Shown: positions 27,867 to 35,993, counted from the stretch's first letter. The stretch is DNA of 64,000 nucleotides from Bizionia sp. M204 (GCF_023205095.1 NZ_CP046242.1:733001-797000); one strand, 5' to 3'. Numbers and translations: made by a program. Notes: a model not told the origin generated them from the letters alone.

Positions 27867-28529
27867 ATGAAAAAATTATTACTTTCTGCAGCTATTGCTG
27901 TAATTGGTTTGAGTCAAGTATCAGCTCAAGAGTTTAGCTTTGGTCCTAAAGCTGGTGTGAATTTTGCAACATTAACAGGTGATATTGAAGATGCTGAATT
28001 TAAAGTAGGCTTACACATTGGTGGTGCAGCTGAATATATGTTCGATGAAAAAATGGGCCTTCAAGCCGAGTTATTATACTCAATGCAAGGTGCGAAAAAC
28101 GAATATACTGAAACGTCAACTATTGGTGGAGTTACCGAAAGAGATTTTGAAAAATCTACTTTAAAATTAAATTATATCAATTTACCAGTAATGTTTAAGT
28201 ATTACATCGTAGATGGCTTTAACGTTGAAGTAGGACCACAAGTTAGCTTTTTGGTTTCTGCTAAAGGTGAATATGAGTATGAGTACTCTATATCTGGAGG
28301 TGGAACAGATTTTTCAGAATCAGGATCAGAAGAAATTGATATTGATGACGAATTAAAAGGAATTGATTTCGGTCTTAATTTTGGTTTAGGCTATAAATTA
28401 GATAACGGCCTAAACTTTGGAGCACGTTATAATTTAGGTTTAATGAATATTAATGATGAGGATGAATTTCGCGATGAATACAAAATTAATAATGGCGTAA
28501 TTCAAATTTCTGCTGGATTTATGTTCTAA
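27867..28529 (+). CDS. Outer-membrane beta-barrel protein (porin/PorT-like), paralog 3
   Basis: A 220-residue protein with a signal peptide (AAIAVIGLSQVSAQ) and barrel strands aligned with paralog 1: FGPKAGVNFATLTGD, FKVGLHIGGAAEYMF, LQAELLYSMQGAK, LNYINLPVMFKYYI, VEVGPQVSFLVSAKG, IDFGLNFGLGYKL, NFGARYNLGLMNI and the closing GVIQISAGFMF. Paralogs 1 and 3 share the VSAKxE/xE acidic loop. The charged loop before the seventh strand differs most, as expected for surface loops. Function unknown. Confidence 0.86.
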   Translation: MKKLLLSAAIAVIGLSQVSAQEFSFGPKAGVNFATLTGDIEDAEFKVGLHIGGAAEYMFDEKMGLQAELLYSMQGAKNEYTETSTIGGVTERDFEKSTLKLNYINLPVMFKYYIVDGFNVEVGPQVSFLVSAKGEYEYEYSISGGGTDFSESGSEEIDIDDELKGIDFGLNFGLGYKLDNGLNFGARYNLGLMNINDEDEFRDEYKINNGVIQISAGFMF

Positions 28530-28553
28530 ATTTATAGATTAATAAAATCATTT

Positions 28554-28582
28554 AAAACCGAAGCTTGGCTTCGGTTTTTTTA
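28554..28582 (+). terminator. Terminator after barrel paralog 3
   Basis: AAAACCGAAGC/GCTTCGGTTTT 11-bp stem, TTG loop, T-run. Confidence 0.9.
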
Positions 28583-28797
28583 TGCCTGATTTTTTTTAGC
28601 ATATCCTAATATTACGTGTTTTTCATCTAAAGTTAAAGTTATCAATTTGTTAGATAATTATTAACACCCATTTTGAGGGTTTCCAATTTTATAAATTATT
28701 TTTTGCGTTATTTTTCTTACTGAAAACGTCAATTTCTATTTTAAAAGATAGACATCTTTGTACCATAATAATTATAAACCCTAAAAAAGCAAAACAA

Positions 28798-29436
28798 ATG
28801 AAAAAAGTATTTTTAGTTGCTGCAGCTGCAGTTTTTAGCTTAACAAGTATATATGCACAATCGGATTCAAAAGCCGTTCAATTTGGAGTAAAAGGTGGTG
28901 TAAACTTTTCCACAATTACGAGTGATGATTTTAATGATTTAAAATCGCGTACTAGTTTTAATGTGGGTGTTTTAGCCGAAATCCCAATTACAGAACGCTT
29001 ATCCATTCAGCCAGAAGTTATGTACTCTGGACAAGGTTTTGATGTGCGTGAAATAGATCAAGACAATGTTTTTGATACGGACGATAATATAGAATACCAA
29101 TTGGATTATATCCAAGTACCTGTATTAGTTAAAGTGTATTTAGTTGAAGGATTAAGTGTAGAAGCCGGACCACAATTTGGTTTTAAAATTCATGAAGAGT
29201 TAGATTTTCAACCAAATTCGGATGGTGGTGATATTGAAATTAATCAAGATGATTCCTATATCAAAGATTTTGATACAAGTTTAGCTTTAGGAGCCGCTTA
29301 TAAATTTGATAACGGATTTTTTGTAAATGGTCGTTATACATTTGGTTTAACAGATATTTTTAAAGATGATACTGTTTTTGAAAATGTAGATGCCAAAAAC
29401 GCACTATGGCAAGTAGGTGTTGGTTTTATGTTCTAA
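28798..29436 (+). CDS. Outer-membrane beta-barrel protein (porin/PorT-like), paralog 4
   Basis: A 212-residue protein with a signal peptide (AAAAVFSLTSIYAQ). Strands match paralogs 1 and 3: FGVKGGVNFSTITSDD, FNVGVLAEIPI, LSIQPEVMYSGQGFD, LDYIQVPVLVKVYLV, VEAGPQFGFKIHEE, DTSLALGAAYKF, FFVNGRYTFGLTDI, and LWQVGVGFMF at the end. Surface loops are acidic (DNVFDTDDNIE, DGGDIEINQDD). It is separated from paralog 3 by a terminator and 216 bases without a gene, so it has its own promoter. Function unknown. Confidence 0.85.
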   Translation: MKKVFLVAAAAVFSLTSIYAQSDSKAVQFGVKGGVNFSTITSDDFNDLKSRTSFNVGVLAEIPITERLSIQPEVMYSGQGFDVREIDQDNVFDTDDNIEYQLDYIQVPVLVKVYLVEGLSVEAGPQFGFKIHEELDFQPNSDGGDIEINQDDSYIKDFDTSLALGAAYKFDNGFFVNGRYTFGLTDIFKDDTVFENVDAKNALWQVGVGFMF

Positions 29437-29456
29437 ACCACACATAATCATAAATT

Positions 29457-29487
29457 AAAACCGGAGTCCACACTTCGGTTTTTTTTA
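29457..29487 (+). terminator. Terminator after barrel paralog 4, 13 bases before aroQ
   Basis: An 11-bp stem AAAACCGGAGT/ACTTCGGTTTT with one G-U pair, CCAC loop, T-run. The aroQ ATG follows the T-run by about 13 bases. Confidence 0.85.
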
Positions 29488-29499
29488 TACCTTTACTTT

Positions 29500-29922
29500 A
29501 TGAAAAAACTAATCATCATAAACGGTCCCAATTTAAACTTATTAGGGAAACGTGAACCGCAAATTTACGGGAGCTTAACGTTCATTGAATTTTTTGATAC
29601 CATCAAGTCAAAATATGAATCATTTACAATAGAGCATTTTCAATCTAATATTGAAGGTGAAATTATTGACAAAATTCAAGAAGTCGGTTTTAGCTATCAT
29701 GGGATTATTTTAAATGCAGCCGCTTATACGCATACGTCTGTAGGCATTGGTGATGCAGTTGCTGCCATAGAAACCCCTGTTGTAGAAGTTCATATTTCTA
29801 ATACGTTTAAGCGCGAAGGATTTAGACATCATTCCTATGTTGCACCTCATGCCAAAGGCGTTGTTTTAGGATTTGGTCTTCAAAGTTATGAATTGGCTAT
29901 TCAGAGTTTTATTCCATCCTAA
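29500..29922 (+). CDS. aroQ: Type II 3-dehydroquinate dehydratase
   Basis: A 140-residue enzyme of normal length. Family motifs: NGPNLNLLGKREPQIYG (about residue 8-24, with catalytic Arg and Tyr), the FQSNIEGEIID segment, NAAAYTHTSVGIGDAV and EVHISNTFKREGFRHHS with the catalytic His. It dehydrates 3-dehydroquinate in the shikimate pathway as a dodecamer in the cytosol. The gene begins 13 bases after the preceding terminator; a TACCTTTA box ends 4 bases before the ATG, again suggesting a leaderless mRNA. Confidence 0.95.
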   Translation: MKKLIIINGPNLNLLGKREPQIYGSLTFIEFFDTIKSKYESFTIEHFQSNIEGEIIDKIQEVGFSYHGIILNAAAYTHTSVGIGDAVAAIETPVVEVHISNTFKREGFRHHSYVAPHAKGVVLGFGLQSYELAIQSFIPS

Positions 29923-29964
29923 ATCCGTATTCAAGGTAAAAATTCCTTAATATTAAAAACATAA

Positions 29965-30006
29965 AAGCAAAAAGCACGATTCTTATAAGAATCGTGCTTT
30001 TTTATA
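29965..30006. terminator. Bidirectional terminator between aroQ and lpdA
   Basis: A perfect 30-base palindrome at 29971-30000 (arms AAAGCACGATTCTTA and complement), with A-run before and T-run after. Confidence 0.92.
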
Positions 30007-30074
30007 TTTCTAAATGGGATTCCTCCGGTAATAAGCTCTTCCATTTGAGAACCGTAAACCGGATTCCTTATTTA

Positions 30075-31451
30075 TTAAAGGTGTATTACTTCACCATAAG
30101 CATCAGCAACAGCTTCCATAACTGCTTCACTCATTGTTGGGTGTGGATGTACTGCTTTTAATACCTCATGTCCTGTAGTTTCTAGTTTTCTTCCTAAAAC
30201 AGCTTCTGCAATCATATCGGTTACACCAGCACCAATCATGTGGCAACCTAACCATTCGCCATATTTAGCATCAAAAATTACTTTAACAAAGCCATCTTTA
30301 GCACCAGAAGCACTCGCTTTTCCAGAAGCCGAAAACGGAAATTTTCCAACTTTAATATCCAATCCTTTTTCTCTAGCTTGCTTTTCCGTTAAACCAACAG
30401 ATGCAATTTCTGGAGATGCATATGTACAACCTGGAATATTACCATAGTCCAAAGCTTCCACATGCTGACCTGCTATTTTCTCAACACATAAAATACCTTC
30501 TGCAGACGCAACGTGTGCTAAAGCTTGTCCAGGTGTAACATCGCCAATTGCGTAGTAACCAGGAATATTTGTTTGATAAAAATCGTTTACTAAAATCTTA
30601 TCACGATCAACCGCAATACCAACATCTTCTAAACCAATATTTTCAATATTAGACTTGATTCCAACAGCTGATAAAATAATATCTGCTTCTAGAACTTCTT
30701 CACCTTTCTTGGTTTTAACCGTTGCTTTTACACCAGTTCCCGATGTGTCTACTTTTGTAACTTCAGAAGATGTCATGATTTTAATACCACTTTTCTTGAA
30801 TGAACGCTCTAACTGTTTTGATACATCTTCATCTTCAACAGGTACCACGTTTGGTAAAAATTCAACGATAGTAACATCTGTTCCCATAGAATTGTAGAAG
30901 TATGCAAACTCAACACCAATAGCACCAGAACCTACAACAATCATCTTTTTTGGTTGCTCTTTGAGCGTCATGGCTTCTCTGTAACCAATAACTTTTTTAC
31001 CATCTTGTGGCAAATTTGGTAACTCACGAGAGCGTGCACCAGTAGCAACAATAATATGATCGGCAGAATATTCTTTGCCATCAACGTCTACTTTTTTTCC
31101 AGGTTTTAATTTGCCAAAACCCTCAATAACGTCAATTTTATTTTTCTTCATTAAAAACTTAACACCATTGCTCATGCCATCTGCAACACCTCTTGAGCGT
31201 TTTACAACCGCATCAAAATCTTTGTCAGCTTCTTTAACAGATAACCCATAATCTTCAGCGTGTTTCAAGTATTCAAAAACTTGAGCCGATTTTAAAAGGG
31301 CTTTGGTAGGAATACAACCCCAATTTAAACAAACACCACCAAGGTTTTCTTTTTCAATTACAGCAGTTTTAAAACCTAATTGTGATGCTCTAATAGCAGT
31401 TACGTAACCTCCAGGGCCACTTCCAAGAACAATAATATCGTATTTACTCAT
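30075..31451 (-). CDS. lpdA: Dihydrolipoyl dehydrogenase
   Basis: A 458-residue FAD disulphide reductase. IIVLGSGPGGYVTAIRASQL binds FAD, NLGGVCLNWGCIPTKALL holds the redox-active CxxxxC pair (about residue 41-46), IVVGSGAIGVEFAYFYNSMG binds NAD, and HPHPTMSEAVMEA near the C-terminus carries the catalytic His. It is the E3 component of 2-oxoacid dehydrogenase complexes and the glycine cleavage system. No E1 or E2 genes are adjacent, usual for Flavobacteriia. Shares the terminator at 29965 with aroQ. Confidence 0.95.
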   Translation of the reverse strand: MSKYDIIVLGSGPGGYVTAIRASQLGFKTAVIEKENLGGVCLNWGCIPTKALLKSAQVFEYLKHAEDYGLSVKEADKDFDAVVKRSRGVADGMSNGVKFLMKKNKIDVIEGFGKLKPGKKVDVDGKEYSADHIIVATGARSRELPNLPQDGKKVIGYREAMTLKEQPKKMIVVGSGAIGVEFAYFYNSMGTDVTIVEFLPNVVPVEDEDVSKQLERSFKKSGIKIMTSSEVTKVDTSGTGVKATVKTKKGEEVLEADIILSAVGIKSNIENIGLEDVGIAVDRDKILVNDFYQTNIPGYYAIGDVTPGQALAHVASAEGILCVEKIAGQHVEALDYGNIPGCTYASPEIASVGLTEKQAREKGLDIKVGKFPFSASGKASASGAKDGFVKVIFDAKYGEWLGCHMIGAGVTDMIAEAVLGRKLETTGHEVLKAVHPHPTMSEAVMEAVADAYGEVIHL

Positions 31452-31532
31452 TGTGTTTTTTTTAATCGTTTTTTGATGCTACGAATTTACGAAACATAGC
31501 CGATATAATAAATTGTAGTTTCATTTTTATTT

Positions 31533-31612
31533 GGGCGTGACCTAAAGGTCGTGCTATTCACTATATCTTTTGCAGAAAAAGCAAAAGGATGCCGTTACTA
31601 TCACTCACGCAG
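31533..31612. repeat. Hairpin-rich intergenic element, probably a dispersed flavobacterial repeat
   Basis: Between lpdA and the DUF1572 gene lies a block that starts GGGCGTGACCTAAAGGTCGT, with a GACC/GGTC hairpin, then CTATATCTTTTGC paired with GCAAAAG (31567-31573, 31581-31587), then GATGCCGTTACTATCACTC. I recognise the pattern (CTATATCTTTT... GGATGCCG.TACTATC) from many Bacteroidota intergenic regions. No coding frame fits. This copy looks degraded. Confidence 0.55.
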
Positions 31613-31699
31613 ATGTGCTAATTTTTTAGCAAAAGGCATAAGCAATTAAGTTGTTTGCAATGACATAGAAATCTTTAATAGATACGCATCATTTGTAAA

Positions 31700-32236
31700 C
31701 TATTTATTTTCTTTTTCCTTTGAAAATTTCACTTGGTTATAGGCTACGGATTTCCCTTTTGGAATTGATAAGGATTGCCATTCATTATCTTTCAACATTT
31801 TGCCAATATGTGCTATTTGACCAATGTGGTAGGCGTAGTGTCCTAATTGTCTAAAAATGGCTTCAGAAACTAAATGCTCTTCATTCCGGATATAAACTAT
31901 GGTATTTAGTTCGTTGTTTTTTAAAGGCTCAATGGCATCAAAAAGACATTTCCAACCGCGTTCCCACGCAGATATTAATTCGTCTTTATTGGTATAGCTG
32001 GCTTCAAACTCTTGGTCTCGTTGGCGCCAAATTTTTTCACCATCTTCCGTTAAAAAATTGGTCCATCTGCTGAACATATTACCAACCATATGCTTAACAA
32101 TTATGGAAATACTGTTGGCCGAATCGTTATACTGCCAAGTCATTTCTTCAAAAGTTAATTGGTCGAACGTTTTATCTCCAACCGTTTTGTAGTAATTAAA
32201 CTGCTTTATTATACCCGTTATTAAATCGTTTTCCAT
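31700..32236 (-). CDS. DUF1572 / DinB-like putative metalloenzyme
   Basis: A 178-residue helical protein. The DinB-like four-helix pattern shows ISIIVKHMVGNMFSRWTNFL (His about residue 48) and, near residue 132, LGHYAYHIGQIAHIGKML with further His; the family uses three His for a metal such as Ni or Zn. Related DinB proteins include thiol transferases and stress proteins, but the reaction here is unknown. Cytosolic. A 9-base inverted repeat surrounds its -7 promoter box, so it may be regulated by a dimeric repressor. Confidence 0.82.
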   Translation of the reverse strand: MENDLITGIIKQFNYYKTVGDKTFDQLTFEEMTWQYNDSANSISIIVKHMVGNMFSRWTNFLTEDGEKIWRQRDQEFEASYTNKDELISAWERGWKCLFDAIEPLKNNELNTIVYIRNEEHLVSEAIFRQLGHYAYHIGQIAHIGKMLKDNEWQSLSIPKGKSVAYNQVKFSKEKENK

Positions 32237-32245
32237 AAAATATAA

Positions 32246-32281
32246 ATAGCATTACAAAAATAGAAATTTTTATAATGCTAT
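32246..32281 (-). promoter_or_regulatory. -7 element inside an inverted repeat, upstream of DUF1572 gene
   Basis: Minus-strand TATTTTTG (32255-32262) fits TAnnTTTG and lies inside perfect arms ATAGCATTA (32246-32254) and TAATGCTAT (32273-32281). Predicted leader about 12 bases. Candidate operator. Confidence 0.5.
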
Positions 32282-32303
32282 ACTTTTTTAAAGAATGGGA
32301 AAT

Positions 32304-32786
32304 TTAAGACTCTGGAATGAATTTTAAAGCCGTACCATTTATACAATGACGTTTTCCAGTAGTTTCCCGTGGACCATCATTAAAAACATGACCTAAATGC
32401 CCACCACAATTTGCACAGTGTTCTTCATTTCTGGCGTAGCCTAAATCGTTATCGGTTCCAAACGCAACATTGCCCTCAATAACACGATCAAAACTTGGCC
32501 ATCCGGTTCCGGAATCAAATTTATGTTCACTTTTATACAAGGGTGTTTCACAGGCAGCACATACGTAGGTTCCTTTTTTATAATTTTTATCTAAAGGGCT
32601 TGAAAACGCACGTTCTGTTCCAGCTTCGCGCATCACGTAAAACTGTTCAGGAGTTAATTCTTGTTTCCATTCAGCTTCGGTTTTGGAAATTGGAAATGCT
32701 GTATTCTCATTAGAATTCTTTTTTTGAGCAGAACTGTTACAGCTAAAAAAAACCGTTAATAGGACTACAGATAGGATATATTTCAT
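32304..32786 (-). CDS. msrB: Peptide-methionine (R)-S-oxide reductase, lipoprotein form
   Basis: A 160-residue MsrB with a lipoprotein signal (VVLLTVFFSC, Cys16). The catalytic domain begins SKTEAEWKQELTPEQFYVMR; two CxxC pairs CAAC and CANC bind structural zinc, GTGWPSFDRV is in the active site, and GKRHCINGTALKF has the catalytic Cys. It reduces R-methionine sulphoxide in proteins. The lipid anchor places it in the periplasm, so it repairs envelope proteins. Export without a second resolving Cys would need an external electron donor, not seen here. Confidence 0.92.
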   Translation of the reverse strand: MKYILSVVLLTVFFSCNSSAQKKNSNENTAFPISKTEAEWKQELTPEQFYVMREAGTERAFSSPLDKNYKKGTYVCAACETPLYKSEHKFDSGTGWPSFDRVIEGNVAFGTDNDLGYARNEEHCANCGGHLGHVFNDGPRETTGKRHCINGTALKFIPES

Positions 32787-32835
32787 AGTTGTTTTTCTTA
32801 TTTGGTCGGAAAGACTATTAAAACATAACAGGTTA

Positions 32836-32866
32836 TTTCAATTTATGTATTTATAACTTATATTTG
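32836..32866 (+). promoter_or_regulatory. Promoter of the M48 lipoprotein gene
   Basis: TTTC (32836-32839), 19-base spacer, TATATTTG (32859-32866). Predicted start near 32873, leader about 65 bases. Confidence 0.6.
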
Positions 32867-32876
32867 TTAACTATTT

Positions 32877-32906
32877 AAAATTGAACTTTTAAAATGGTTC
32901 AATTTT
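32877..32906 (+). promoter_or_regulatory. 10-bp inverted repeat in the M48 leader
   Basis: AAAATTGAAC and GTTCAATTTT, perfect arms with a 10-base spacer, right after the predicted transcript start. Either an operator or a leader hairpin. Confidence 0.45.
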
Positions 32907-32937
32907 TGTTAATTTAGAAAAAGAAAACCCAAAACAC

Positions 32938-33768
32938 ATGAAATTCAAACAAAAAATAAGTGGATTATTCGTATTACTTTTAGTCGCATCCTGCGCAACA
33001 AATCCATTTACAGGAAGTCAAACAATGGCTTTGGTTTCGAATGATCAATTATTCCCAACGGCATTTCAGCAGTATAATCAAGTTTTAGCAGAAAATAAAG
33101 TAATAACTGGTACGTCTCAATCTGAAATGATTAAGCGTGTTGGTCAGCGTATTTCAGTCTCGGCAGAACGTTGGTTAAATGCCAATGGCTATCAAGGTTA
33201 TTTGGAAGGCTATAAGTGGGAATACAATTTAATAGAATCCGACCAAGTTAATGCTTGGTGTATGCCAGGTGGTAAAATTGCCTTTTATACAGGGATTTTA
33301 CCAATTGCTGAAAACGAAACAGCTATTGCTGCAATTATGGGTCATGAGGTGGCGCATGCATTGGCTAATCATGGTCAGCAGCGTATGAGTGCTGCTTATA
33401 TACAGCAAGGTATTGCTTTAGCTGGAAACGTACTTATTGAAGATAACCAAACACGTGATATTTTTAACCAATCGTACGGAATTGGTACGCAGGTTGGTGT
33501 TATGTTGCCGTTTAGTAGAAGCCATGAAACGGAAGCTGATAAAATAGGATTAATTTTAATGGCTGTTGCTGGTTATAATCCAGAAGAAGCGGCCAATTTA
33601 TGGAGACGTATGGATGCCAATAGTGGTGGACAAGCACCACCTGAATTTTTAAGCACACACCCAGCCAATGCTTCACGAATTGAAAACTTAACTAATTTAG
33701 TACCACAAGCCAAGTCAGAAGCCAAAAAATTTGGCGTATCTGAATTTAGATCGTTAGGGAAATATTAA
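32938..33768 (+). CDS. M48 family metallopeptidase lipoprotein
   Basis: A 276-residue protein with a lipoprotein signal (LLLVASCATNPFTG, Cys19). The zinc site is IMGHEVAHALANHG (HExxH, about residue 137-141) and the third ligand is in SHETEADKIGLILM. CMPGGKIAFYTGIL before it is typical of M48 family proteins near BepA/YcaL/LoiP. Such lipoproteins degrade or quality-control outer-membrane proteins in the periplasm. Same-strand neighbour of the MFS gene, with a terminator between. Confidence 0.9.
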   Translation: MKFKQKISGLFVLLLVASCATNPFTGSQTMALVSNDQLFPTAFQQYNQVLAENKVITGTSQSEMIKRVGQRISVSAERWLNANGYQGYLEGYKWEYNLIESDQVNAWCMPGGKIAFYTGILPIAENETAIAAIMGHEVAHALANHGQQRMSAAYIQQGIALAGNVLIEDNQTRDIFNQSYGIGTQVGVMLPFSRSHETEADKIGLILMAVAGYNPEEAANLWRRMDANSGGQAPPEFLSTHPANASRIENLTNLVPQAKSEAKKFGVSEFRSLGKY

Positions 33769-33796
33769 CTGTTTAAAAATATTTGTTTACTTTAGG

Positions 33797-33824
33797 AGCT
33801 GCTCAAAAAAGAGCAGCTTTTTTT
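33797..33824 (+). terminator. Terminator that abuts the start codon of the MFS gene
   Basis: AGCTGCTC (33797-33804), six A, GAGCAGCT (33811-33818), then a T-run to 33824. The ATG of the next gene is at 33825. Confidence 0.85.
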
Positions 33825-35222
33825 ATGAAACAACCACTACCTAAAGGCAGTAAAAAACTTCTAAATGCTTGGGCTTTTTATGATTGGGCCAATTCGGTCT
33901 ATACGTTAACCATAGCATCATCTATATTTCCAATTTTCTATTCGTCCTTATTTATTTCGGAAATTAAGGTCGTATCGGCTTTTGGCTACAATTTTAAGAG
34001 TACAGCACTCATTACATTTGTAACGGCGTTTACATTTCTAGTAGTTTCTATCTTGTCGCCTTTATTATCTGGAATTGCCGATTATATAGGGAATAAGAAA
34101 GCCTTTATGAAGTTTTTTTGTTACGTGGGTGGCATTGGTTGCATTGGGTTATATTGGTTTAGTTTAGATCACATTTACATTAGTTTACTCTGTTATTTTA
34201 TGGGGCTTATTGGATATTGGGGGAGTTTGGTTTTTTACAATTCCTATTTACCAGATATTGCATTTCCTGAGCAACAAGACCGTATTAGTGCCAGAGGATT
34301 TTCATTAGGGTATGTAGGTAGTGTTATTCTCCTGTTATTTAATTTAGGGTTGGTTATGTTTCCTGGCGTATTTGGCTTTGATATTAGTATAGCCGATTCT
34401 ATTAGAGAAACCGGTACTAATGCCGAAATTGCTTTGGCATTGGAGGATGCTAAAAATGCGGCGTCTGTTGAAGCCATGCGTGTGGCATTTGTAACTGTGG
34501 GATTATGGTGGATTTTATTCAGTCAATACACCTTTTACATATTACCTAAAGGCGTTAAAAATGGCGGAAAAGTAACACGGAATGTGGTACTGAATGGTTT
34601 TAGGGAGTTACGCCAAGTATGGCGACAATTAAAAGAAAATTTACGCTTAAAACGCTATTTAGCGGCATTTTTTGTTTTCAGTATGTCCGTACAAACTATT
34701 ATGCTGATTGCGGTTTATTTTGGCGAGGAGGAGATTTTATGGGCTGACGATGGTCAAAAAACCTTTGGCTTAATTATCAGTATTTTAGTGATTCAAGTGG
34801 TGGCAATTCTAGGTGCTTTTCTAACATCTAGAGCTTCTGAAAAATTTGGAAATATTAAAACGCTAATTGCTGTAAATATTATTTGGATGCTGCTATGTTT
34901 AGCTGCCTATTTCGTTATTACGCCTATTCATTTTTATCTTACTGCAGGTTTTGTGGGATTAGTTATGGGAGGAATTCAAGCTTTGGCACGATCCACCTAT
35001 TCTAAATTCTTGCCTGAAACTGCGGATACCACATCTTATTTTAGTTTTTATGATGTAGCCGAAAAAATAGGAATTGTCATTGGTATGATTATTTTTGCAA
35101 CTATAGATCAGATTACGGGAAGCATGCGAAATGCCATTTTATTTTTATTCGTATTTTTCCTCTTTGGAATTTTCCTCTTATTTAGAGTGCCACGTGAATC
35201 GAACAACATAATAAAAAATTAA
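33825..35222 (+). CDS. MFS transporter, UMF1/Atg22-like family
   Basis: About 465 residues with roughly 12 membrane segments. It opens MKQPLPKGSKKLLNAWAFYD with WANSVYTLTIASSIFP, the mark of the UMF1 (Vps/Atg22-like) family, and has GLVMGGIQALARSTYSKFLP and YFSFYDVAEKIGIVIG later. Substrates of this family in bacteria are largely unknown; eukaryotic Atg22 exports amino acids from the vacuole. I reject an in-frame start at 33783, because the extra 14 residues would be encoded by the terminator hairpin. The start codon directly follows the terminator's T-run. Confidence 0.86.
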   Translation: MKQPLPKGSKKLLNAWAFYDWANSVYTLTIASSIFPIFYSSLFISEIKVVSAFGYNFKSTALITFVTAFTFLVVSILSPLLSGIADYIGNKKAFMKFFCYVGGIGCIGLYWFSLDHIYISLLCYFMGLIGYWGSLVFYNSYLPDIAFPEQQDRISARGFSLGYVGSVILLLFNLGLVMFPGVFGFDISIADSIRETGTNAEIALALEDAKNAASVEAMRVAFVTVGLWWILFSQYTFYILPKGVKNGGKVTRNVVLNGFRELRQVWRQLKENLRLKRYLAAFFVFSMSVQTIMLIAVYFGEEEILWADDGQKTFGLIISILVIQVVAILGAFLTSRASEKFGNIKTLIAVNIIWMLLCLAAYFVITPIHFYLTAGFVGLVMGGIQALARSTYSKFLPETADTTSYFSFYDVAEKIGIVIGMIIFATIDQITGSMRNAILFLFVFFLFGIFLLFRVPRESNNIIKN

Positions 35223-35237
35223 TATAAAACTAGGAAC

Positions 35238-35939
35238 ATGAAACAATACCTCAAATCTTTGACACTTTTATCTCTTTCAATCTTTTTCATTACGTTTACT
35301 GCTTGTGATAATGAGCCGCTTGATGCCGGCTTAAACGGAGCCGAAGGTAATGGAAATAATGAACCAAGTGGCAACACAACGGGAGACTACTGGCCAAGAG
35401 CGGTGGGAAATACATGGACGTATAATGCTTTAGGCGGAACGGAAGAAACCTATACCATAATAGGAACCGAAATCATTGATGGTTTCAATTACTTTGAGTT
35501 TGATAATTTATTAGGGATTCCAGCATGGATGCGTAAAGGAGGTGCCAATTATTATGTGCGCAATGAAATTTATTATGAGCTTCCTGGTTTTGAGGTGCAG
35601 TCCACACCGTTTGTGGTAAATATGCTTAAGGATGATGCAGAAGTAGGTGATACATGGAGTTCTAATGTTAACTATACACTTTCGTTTACGCCAACAGATG
35701 GGGCACCAGGAATTCCCGATACACCTGTAAATGCACTATATACGTTAGAGATGATTGAACGGGATATGACTAAAACCGTAGAGGGAACCGCGTATACCAA
35801 TGTTTTACATGTGCATTTAGTTGTGTCGGCATCGGGACAAACTGAAGAAGCGAATTATTTTTACGCAAAGGATATTGGCTTAATTGAATATATCTCAGGC
35901 GGTGGTTCTGTTACATTATTAGAATACACATTAAATTAG
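35238..35939 (+). CDS. Hypothetical lipoprotein
   Basis: A 233-residue protein with a lipoprotein signal (FFITFTAC, Cys23 then DNEPLD). A Gly/Asn-rich linker (GNGNNEPSGNTTGDYWP) leads to a beta-rich domain with YWPRAVGNTWTYNALGGTEE and KDIGLIEYISGGGSVTL. Domains starting YWP...GNxWxY occur in many Bacteroidota lipoproteins of unknown role. It follows the MFS gene by 15 bases and likely shares its transcript. Acidic residues after the Cys suggest surface localisation. Confidence 0.75.
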   Translation: MKQYLKSLTLLSLSIFFITFTACDNEPLDAGLNGAEGNGNNEPSGNTTGDYWPRAVGNTWTYNALGGTEETYTIIGTEIIDGFNYFEFDNLLGIPAWMRKGGANYYVRNEIYYELPGFEVQSTPFVVNMLKDDAEVGDTWSSNVNYTLSFTPTDGAPGIPDTPVNALYTLEMIERDMTKTVEGTAYTNVLHVHLVVSASGQTEEANYFYAKDIGLIEYISGGGSVTLLEYTLN

Positions 35940-35960
35940 GGTAACTTAATGTCACTTTAC

Positions 35961-35993
35961 AAAAAACCCGAAGCACGTGCTTCGGGTTTTTTG
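35961..35993. terminator. Bidirectional terminator
   Basis: A perfect 32-base palindrome (arms AAAAAACCCGAAGCAC and complement) between the lipoprotein gene and the convergent GIN-domain gene. Confidence 0.93.

Noticed and set aside
33783-33824. Upstream start of the MFS transporter gene
   Set aside because: These codons are the terminator hairpin of the previous gene.
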